From Castellaniella daejeonensis (GTDB lineage: Bacteria; Pseudomonadota; Gammaproteobacteria; Burkholderiales; Burkholderiaceae_B), in the NCBI RefSeq assembly GCF_039523555.1, contig NZ_BAAAFN010000015.1, positions 682,001 to 746,000 on the forward strand: a stretch of 64,000 nucleotides of DNA, written 5' to 3'. This document shows, in pieces, positions 58,622 to 64,000 of the stretch (position 1 is the stretch's first letter; each line of letters begins with the position of its first letter). The notes beneath the pieces were generated by a model. It searched no databases. It saw only the letters and a list, made by a program, of their open reading frames with translations, and was not told the DNA's origin. A program made the translations under genes and the position numbers.

Positions 58622-60415
58622 ATGGACCATATCCGCAACTTTTCCATCATTGCGCACATCGATCATGGCAAATCGACCCTCGCCGACCGCCTGATCCAGC
58701 GTTGTGGCGGCCTGCAGGACCGTGAAATGGAAGCCCAGGTCCTGGACTCGATGGACATCGAGCGCGAGCGCGGCATCACCATCAAGGCCCAGACCGCGGC
58801 ATTGCGCTATACGGCGGCCGACGGCCGCGTCTACGCCCTGAACCTGATCGACACGCCGGGCCACGTCGACTTCTCCTACGAAGTCAGCCGCTCGCTGTCG
58901 GCCTGCGAGGGCGCGTTGCTGGTGGTGGATTCCACCCAGGGCGTCGAGGCGCAGACGGTTGCCAATTGCTACACCGCGATCGAACTGGGCGTGGAAGTCG
59001 TGCCCGTCCTGAACAAGATGGACCTGCCTTCGGCCGATCCGGACGCCGCCGCCGCCGAGATCGAGGACGTGATCGGCATCGATGCCACCGATGCCATCCA
59101 GGCCAGCGCCAAGACCGGCCTGGGCATCGACGAAATCCTCGAAGCCGTGGTCACGCGCATCCCCCCACCCAAGGGCGATCCCGATGCGCCGCTGCAGGCC
59201 CTGATCATCGACTCCTGGTTCGACAACTACGTCGGGGTGGTGATGCTGGTGCGCATCGTCAACGGCACCCTGCGACCCAAGGACAAGATCCTGCTGATGG
59301 CCACCGGCGCCACCCACCTGTGCGAGCAGCTGGGCGTCTTCACGCCCAAGTCCCAGCCGCGCGACCAGCTGTCGGTCGGCGAGGTCGGCTTCATCATCGC
59401 CGGCATCAAGGAACTCGAGCACGCCAAGGTCGGCGACACCCTGACGCTGGCCGGCAAGCCTGCCGCCATCCCCCTGCCGGGCTTCAAGGAAGTCAAGCCC
59501 CAGGTCTTCGCCGGGGTCTATCCGGTCGAATCCAGCGAATACGACCAGCTGCGCGATTCCCTGGAAAAGCTCAAGCTCAACGATTCCTCGCTGATGTTCG
59601 AGCCCGAGGTCTCCCAGGCGCTGGGCTTCGGCTTCCGCTGCGGCTTCCTGGGGCTGCTGCACATGGACATCGTCCAGGAGCGGCTGGAGCGCGAGTTCGA
59701 CATGGACATCATCACCACCGCGCCGTCGGTGGTCTACGAAGTCCTGCACCGCGACGGCACGCTGCTGATGGTGGACAGTCCTTCGCGCATGCCCGAAGTC
59801 GGGCACATCCAGGAAATTCGCGAACCCATCATGACCGTGACGCTGTTCATGCCCCAGGAATACGTCGGCCCGGTCATGTCGCTGTGCACGTCCAAGCGCG
59901 GCGTGCAGCTGGACATGAGCTACCACGGCCGCCAGGTGCACCTGCGCTACGAAATTCCGCTGGCCGAGATTGTGCTGGATTTCTTCGACCGACTGAAATC
60001 CGTGTCGCGCGGCTATGCGTCCATGGACTACGAGTTCAAGGAATACCGCGTGGCCGACGTGGTGCGCGTGGATCTGCTGATCAACGGCGACCGGGTCGAT
60101 GCCCTGTCCATGATCGTGCACCGCGCCAACGCCCGCCACCGGGGGCGGGAAGTGGTCACGCGCATGCGCGGCCTGATCCCGCGCCAGATGTTCGATATCG
60201 CCATCCAGGCCGCCATCGGGGCGGAAGTCGTCGCCCGCGAGAATGTCAAGGCCTTGCGCAAGAACGTGCTGGCCAAGTGCTACGGCGGCGACATCACCCG
60301 CAAGAAGAAACTGCTCGAAAAGCAGAAGGCCGGCAAGAAGCGCATGAAGCAGGTCGGCAGCGTGGAAATCCCGCAGGAGGCCTTCCTGGCTGTCCTGCAG
60401 GTGGAAGACAAGTGA
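58622..60415 (+). CDS. lepA: Elongation factor 4 (LepA)
   Basis: A 597-residue translational GTPase, standard length. G1 AHIDHGKST, the switch ERERGITIK, G3 DTPGHVDF, and G4 NKMD. LepA-specific C-terminal domain with KRMKQVGSVEIPQEAFLAVL. It remodels stalled ribosomes and affects initiation and 30S assembly. The start at 58622 (MDHIRNFSIIAHIDHGKS) matches the family; the frame is open upstream through the structured leader. It is 13 nt before lepB. Confidence 0.97.
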   Translation: MDHIRNFSIIAHIDHGKSTLADRLIQRCGGLQDREMEAQVLDSMDIERERGITIKAQTAALRYTAADGRVYALNLIDTPGHVDFSYEVSRSLSACEGALLVVDSTQGVEAQTVANCYTAIELGVEVVPVLNKMDLPSADPDAAAAEIEDVIGIDATDAIQASAKTGLGIDEILEAVVTRIPPPKGDPDAPLQALIIDSWFDNYVGVVMLVRIVNGTLRPKDKILLMATGATHLCEQLGVFTPKSQPRDQLSVGEVGFIIAGIKELEHAKVGDTLTLAGKPAAIPLPGFKEVKPQVFAGVYPVESSEYDQLRDSLEKLKLNDSSLMFEPEVSQALGFGFRCGFLGLLHMDIVQERLEREFDMDIITTAPSVVYEVLHRDGTLLMVDSPSRMPEVGHIQEIREPIMTVTLFMPQEYVGPVMSLCTSKRGVQLDMSYHGRQVHLRYEIPLAEIVLDFFDRLKSVSRGYASMDYEFKEYRVADVVRVDLLINGDRVDALSMIVHRANARHRGREVVTRMRGLIPRQMFDIAIQAAIGAEVVARENVKALRKNVLAKCYGGDITRKKKLLEKQKAGKKRMKQVGSVEIPQEAFLAVLQVEDK

Positions 60416-60428
60416 AAAAGGACGTCGC

Positions 60429-61316
60429 ATGAGTTGGGATTTCGCTCTGTTGCTGTTCGTCGCGCTGGTCGTGACGGGCCTGGTCTGGCTGCTGGACCTG
60501 GGCATTCTGCGCGGCCGGCGCCGCGCCCGCGCCCAGGCGGCCGCGCAGGCCTGCCGCAACAACGCCGCGGGGCTCGATCCCGCCGCCCTGCAGGTCGAAT
60601 GCGACCAGATCTACGAGCGGGCCAACCGTCCTCCCTGGTGGGTGGAATACTGCACCAGCTTCTTTCCGGTGATCCTGTTCGTGTTCGTGCTGCGTTCCTT
60701 CGTGGTCGAACCCTTCCGGATCCCGTCGGGCTCCATGCTGCCGACGCTCGAGAACGGCGACCTGATCCTGGTGAACAAGTACGAATACGGCATCCGCCTG
60801 CCTGTGATCGACCGCAAGGTCCTCGAACTGGGTTCGCCCCAGCGCGGCGACGTGGTCGTGTTCCGCTATCCGGTGGATCCCTCGGTGGACTACATCAAGC
60901 GGGTGGTCGGGGTGCCGGGCGACGTGATCGAATACCGCAACAAGGTCCTGACCATCAACGGCGAGCCGGTCAGGCGCGTGCGCGACGGCGATTACTACGA
61001 GCCCGACCGCGCGGTCTACGTGGGTCAGTATCGCGAGCAGCTGGGCGATGTGTCGCATCGCATCCTGCTCAACCTCCAGGCGCCCCAGGAATTCATGCCG
61101 ATCACGCGCTTTCCCGATTTCCAGGCCTGCTCCTACCTGTCCGACGGGGTGCGCTGCACGGTGCCCGCCGGCCATTACTTCATGATGGGCGACAACCGCG
61201 ACAACAGCCTGGACAGCCGCTACTGGGGCTTCGTGCCCGACCGCAACATCGTCGGGCGCGCGTTCTTCATCTGGATGAACTTCGGTTCGCCCAGCCGGAT
61301 AGGCGGGTTCGAGTGA
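60429..61316 (+). CDS. lepB: Signal peptidase I
   Basis: A 295-residue membrane protease removing signal peptides from exported proteins. Two N-terminal membrane segments (about 5-25 and 76-92) are separated by a basic cytoplasmic loop. Ser102 (IPSGSMLPTL) and Lys156 (DYIKRVVG) form the catalytic dyad. GDNRDNSLDSRYWGFV is the box-E motif. AAGGA precedes the ATG. It is the lepA partner in nearly all proteobacteria. Its TGA overlaps the rnc ATG. Confidence 0.97.
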   Translation: MSWDFALLLFVALVVTGLVWLLDLGILRGRRRARAQAAAQACRNNAAGLDPAALQVECDQIYERANRPPWWVEYCTSFFPVILFVFVLRSFVVEPFRIPSGSMLPTLENGDLILVNKYEYGIRLPVIDRKVLELGSPQRGDVVVFRYPVDPSVDYIKRVVGVPGDVIEYRNKVLTINGEPVRRVRDGDYYEPDRAVYVGQYREQLGDVSHRILLNLQAPQEFMPITRFPDFQACSYLSDGVRCTVPAGHYFMMGDNRDNSLDSRYWGFVPDRNIVGRAFFIWMNFGSPSRIGGFE

Positions 61317-62095
61317 TGGCTTCCCTGGATTCCCTGCAGTCCGCGCTGGACTATCGCTTCCGGGATCCGGGCCTGCTGGAGCGGGCCCTGACCCATCGCA
61401 GCCACGGCATGCCCCACAACGAGCGCCTGGAATTCCTGGGTGATTCGGTGCTGAATTTCATCGTCTCCACGCTGCTGTTCGACGAGCATGCCGAGATGGA
61501 CGAAGGCGATCTGTCGCGGGTGCGGTCCAACCTGGTCAAGCAGTCCGCGCTGGCCGATATCGCCCAGACGCTGTCTCTTTCTGCCCACCTGCGCCTGGGC
61601 GAAGGCGAACTGAAAAGCGGCGGTTTCCGCCGGCCCTCGATCCTGGCCGATGCGCTCGAGGCGATCTTCGGTGCCATCTACCTGGATGGCGGCTATCCGG
61701 AAATCAGCCGGGTCATCGAACGCCTGTACCGCCCGATCCTGGCGCACATCGATTTGCGCACCTTCGGCAAAGACCCCAAGACCCTTCTGCAGGAACTCGT
61801 CCAGGGGCGCGGCCACCCGCTGCCGCACTACGAGGTCGTCGCCACCCGTGGGGCGGCGCACGACCAGATGTTCGACGTGGTGTGCGAGGTGCCCGCGCTG
61901 GGCATCCGGGTGCAGGCTTCCGGCAGCAGCCGGCGGGCGGCCGAGCAGGCAGCCGCCGGCCAGGCGATCACCGCCATCGAATCGCTGGGGCCGGCGCGCC
62001 GGTCGGCACGCCGCCGCAAGCCGGCCCAGCTGTCCCTGCCCGTGGCTGTGGCCCAGGAAAAGCCCCAGGCCCCGACTTCCCAGGACAAGAAATGA
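61316..62095 (+). CDS. rnc: Ribonuclease III
   Basis: A 259-residue double-strand RNA endonuclease for rRNA processing and mRNA control. The catalytic motif is ERLEFLGDSVLNF. A second acidic site is in ADALEAIFGAIYLDGG. The dsRNA-binding domain (about 155-222) has DPKTLLQELVQGRG and SSRRAAEQAAAGQAI. A basic, Pro/Ala-rich tail of 35 residues is extra to E. coli RNase III (226). An in-frame GTG precedes the ATG. Overlaps lepB (TGATG) and era (ATGA). Confidence 0.96.
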   Translation: MASLDSLQSALDYRFRDPGLLERALTHRSHGMPHNERLEFLGDSVLNFIVSTLLFDEHAEMDEGDLSRVRSNLVKQSALADIAQTLSLSAHLRLGEGELKSGGFRRPSILADALEAIFGAIYLDGGYPEISRVIERLYRPILAHIDLRTFGKDPKTLLQELVQGRGHPLPHYEVVATRGAAHDQMFDVVCEVPALGIRVQASGSSRRAAEQAAAGQAITAIESLGPARRSARRRKPAQLSLPVAVAQEKPQAPTSQDKK

Positions 62096-62985
62096 ATGCC
62101 TCCAGCCCCAGCCGTTGCGGTTTCGTCGCCATCGTGGGCCGCCCCAACGTGGGCAAATCCACCCTGGGCAACGCCCTGGTCGGGGCGAAGCTGTCCATCG
62201 TTTCGCGCAAGGCGCAGACGACCCGCCACCGCATCCACGGCGTGCTGACGCGCGACCAGGACCAGTTCATCTTCGTCGACACCCCCGGCTTCCAGACCCG
62301 GCACGGCGGGGCGATGAACCGCATGATGAACCGGGTGGTCACCCAGGCCCTGGCGGAAGTCGATGTCGTGGTGCACGTGGTCGAGGCCGGGAAATGGTCG
62401 GCGGGCGATGCGGGCGTGGTGCCGTTGCTGCCGAAGAACCGGCCGGTGATCCTGGCGGTCAACAAGGTCGATGCGGTCAAGGACAAGAATTCCCTGTTCG
62501 CCTATGTGTCGCGCCTGATGGACCACTTCCCCTATGCGGCCGTGGTGCCGGTCAGCGCGCTGCGCGACGTGCAGCTCGAAGTCCTGCTCCGGGAGATCGC
62601 CAGCCACCTGTCGGAAGGCGAGCACCTGTTCGAGCCCGACACCCTGACGGACCGGCCGCTGCGCTTCCTGGCGGCAGAGCTGATCCGGGAAAAGATCTTC
62701 CGCCTGGTGGGCGACGAACTGCCCTACGGTTGCACCGTGGCCATCGAGCAATGGGAAGAAAACGACGAGGGTGCGCGCATCGCGGCCTGCATCGTGATCG
62801 AGCGCGACAGCCACCGGCCCATCCTGCTGGGGGCGGGCGGCCAGCACATGAAGCGCATCGCCACCGAGGCCCGCCAGGACATCGTCAAGCTGCTCGACAA
62901 GCCGGTCTTCCTGGACGTCTACATCAAGGTCCGCAAGGGCTGGTCGGATCGCGAAGCGGCCCTGAGGGAACTGGGCTATGAGTAG
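62092..62985 (+). CDS. era: GTPase Era
   Basis: A 297-residue essential GTPase for 16S rRNA maturation. G1 IVGRPNVGKST, G2 KAQTTRHR, G3 VDTPGF, G4 AVNKVD. A C-terminal KH domain has ILLGAGGQHMKRIATEAR. It follows rnc in an ATGA overlap and itself overlaps recO by 8 nt, the common rnc-era-recO unit. Confidence 0.97.
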   Translation: MNASSPSRCGFVAIVGRPNVGKSTLGNALVGAKLSIVSRKAQTTRHRIHGVLTRDQDQFIFVDTPGFQTRHGGAMNRMMNRVVTQALAEVDVVVHVVEAGKWSAGDAGVVPLLPKNRPVILAVNKVDAVKDKNSLFAYVSRLMDHFPYAAVVPVSALRDVQLEVLLREIASHLSEGEHLFEPDTLTDRPLRFLAAELIREKIFRLVGDELPYGCTVAIEQWEENDEGARIAACIVIERDSHRPILLGAGGQHMKRIATEARQDIVKLLDKPVFLDVYIKVRKGWSDREAALRELGYE

Positions 62986-63568
62986 ACGTGGCCAGCGCAT
63001 CCTGGATGCGCGCGGCTATGTGCTGCATGCCAGCCCCTGGCGTGAAACTTCCCTCGTCGTCCAGGCCTTCACCCGCGACCACGGCTGCGTGGCGCTGGTG
63101 GCCAAGGGGGCCAAGCGCCCCTATTCGGCCCTGAGGCCGGTGCTGGTCGGCTTCCAGCCGCTCTGGCTTTCCTGGACCGGTTCGGCCGAGATCCACACCC
63201 TGACGCGCGCCGAGTCCGGCCCGATCCGGCTGCTCGACGGCCGGGCGATGATGTCGGGCTGGTACATGAACGAACTGATCCTGCGCCTGCTGGCCCGCGA
63301 AGACCCGCATCCGGGTGTGTTCGACGCCTACGAGGCCACGCTGGACGCGCTGGCCGGCGCGCGCGGCCGCCCCCATGCCGCGGCGCTGCGCCGCTTCGAG
63401 TGGCTGCTGCTGGAGCAGGCCGGCTATGGACTGGATGCCCCGATGCCCGACTTCGATCGGGCGGACGCCGAGCCGGCCCTGCGCCAGGCGCTGCGGGAAC
63501 GCCTGGATGAACTGCTGGATGCGCCCCTGCGCACGCGCCAGGTTCTGATGGACCTGCAGCGCTACTGA
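62978..63568 (+). CDS. recO: DNA repair protein RecO (short form)
   Basis: A 196-residue RecO, shorter than the usual 230-250. The N-terminal OB fold is clear (AYVLHASPWRETSLVVQAF-like, GCVALVAKGAKRPYSALRPVL). The helical middle has WYMNELILRLLAREDPHPGVFDAYEATLDAL. The family C-terminus RTRQVLMDLQRY is present. Missing is the segment of about 40 residues between the middle helices and that C-terminus. RecO loads RecA at gaps with RecF/RecR. It is in the normal place after era, but pdxJ and acpS do not follow. Confidence 0.9.
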   Translation: MSRRGQRILDARGYVLHASPWRETSLVVQAFTRDHGCVALVAKGAKRPYSALRPVLVGFQPLWLSWTGSAEIHTLTRAESGPIRLLDGRAMMSGWYMNELILRLLAREDPHPGVFDAYEATLDALAGARGRPHAAALRRFEWLLLEQAGYGLDAPMPDFDRADAEPALRQALRERLDELLDAPLRTRQVLMDLQRY

Positions 63569-63573
63569 GACCT

Positions 63574-64000
63574 ATGAAAAAGGGCATCCTGCTGTCGGTG
63601 GCGTCCTCGGCGCTGTTCGCCACCATGTACTTCTACGCGACGCTGATGCAGCCCTTCGATGGCGACATCGTGTTCGCCTGGCGGATCCTGATGGGCCTGC
63701 CGATGCTGGCGCTGGTGGTGCAACGCGCGCGCGGCTGGGGCGCGGTGCGCCAGACTGCCCACGATTTTTCCCGGCCCCGTTTCCTGGCGGCCATGATCGC
63801 ATGCTCGCTCCTGCTGGGAGTCCAGTTGTGGCTGTTCGTCTGGGCGCCGCTGCATGGCCAGGCGCTGAACGTGTCCATGGGCTATTTCCTGCTGCCGCTG
63901 GTGATGGTCCTGGTCGGGCGGCTGTTCTATCGCGAGCAGCTCAGCGCCTGGCAGGCCTGGGCAGTGGCGTTCGCGGTGCTGGGCGTCGGGCACGAGTGGT
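63574..64000 (+). CDS. RarD/EamA-type membrane permease (5' part)
   Basis: A reading frame from the ATG at 63574 runs open to the edge of the window (142 codons). It starts MKKGILLSVASSALFATMYF and has three to four hydrophobic segments. The stretch LWLFVWAPLHGQALNVSMGYF and LPLVMVLVGRLFYREQLS resemble the RarD branch of the EamA (drug/metabolite) transporter family. Substrate unknown. It lies 5 nt after recO, so it may be read with that operon. The C-terminal half is outside the window. Confidence 0.75.
   Translation, partial: MKKGILLSVASSALFATMYFYATLMQPFDGDIVFAWRILMGLPMLALVVQRARGWGAVRQTAHDFSRPRFLAAMIACSLLLGVQLWLFVWAPLHGQALNVSMGYFLLPLVMVLVGRLFYREQLSAWQAWAVAFAVLGVGHEW

Overview
The window is GC-rich chromosomal DNA with dense, often overlapping genes (many ATGA or GTGA junctions). 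Gene content and order point to a betaproteobacterium of the Burkholderiales, most likely the Alcaligenaceae (Bordetella/Achromobacter/Castellaniella relatives). Evidence for this includes an unbroken yceD-rpmF-plsX-fabH-fabD-fabG-acpP-fabF-rpoE-rseA-rseB-degP-lepA-lepB-rnc-era-recO run, smc-zipA-ligA, trpB-trpA-accD, the rne/rluC divergent pair, an intracellular PHB depolymerase with a cysteine nucleophile, and a zinc-free L32. The genus is an inference. I see no rRNA, tRNA, CRISPR array, insertion sequence, integrase or prophage gene.

Layout. (1) 1-3870: the end of a polar-amino-acid-type ABC ATPase gene, then kguE-kguK-kguD and a convergent eda: a 2-ketogluconate route into Entner-Doudoroff metabolism. 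(2) 4093-5342: ispD-ispF (isoprenoid precursors). (3) 5347-8172 (minus): ahpC and an OmpR/EnvZ two-component pair. (4) 8300-11657: a TsaB-RimI fusion, a family-4-type uracil-DNA glycosylase and LplT. (5) 11837-18517: smc, zipA, ligA (chromosome segregation, division, DNA ligation). (6) 18620-20758 (minus): msrB, yciB, bolA, ppiC. (7) 20991-30761: two complete branched-chain-amino-acid-type ABC transporters facing each other, meeting at a long perfect inverted repeat. (8) 30933-34571 (minus): phaZ-rnfB-nth operon, fdxA and a flavodoxin-like protein. (9) 34676-39926: relA, trpB, trpA, accD, closed by a strong bidirectional terminator. (10) 40039-46903: rne and divergent rluC with overlapping promoters, a HAD phosphatase, and msrP-msrQ. 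(11) 46924-48224 (minus): a tetrapyrrole-methylase-type methyltransferase and the Maf protein YceF. (12) 48342-63568: the fatty-acid / sigma-E / LepA-LepB-Rnc-Era-RecO run. (13) 63574-end: the start of a RarD/EamA-type permease.

How the parts work together. Region 12 couples membrane lipid synthesis (PlsX, Fab proteins, ACP) to envelope stress sensing (RpoE with RseA/RseB, DegP) and to ribosome, RNA and secretion maintenance (L32, LepA, LepB, RNase III, Era). AhpC, MsrB, MsrPQ, FdxA and the flavodoxin-like protein form a scattered oxidative-damage and redox set.

Most of the window is conserved housekeeping sequence and I found no clear new multi-gene system. The most unusual signals are non-coding: a lepA leader that can fold into two mutually exclusive long hairpins; a structured, terminator-ended transcript candidate between fabG and acpP; a 15-bp-arm inverted repeat at the transporter junction; an operator-like palindrome over the eda promoter; and the overlapping rne/rluC promoters with a roughly 460-nt rne leader. 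Protein-level oddities are a LivF-type ATPase with Arg in place of the Walker A Lys, a short RecO, a LivM-LivG fusion, and a duplicated Cys-Pro-Val in the LigA zinc finger.
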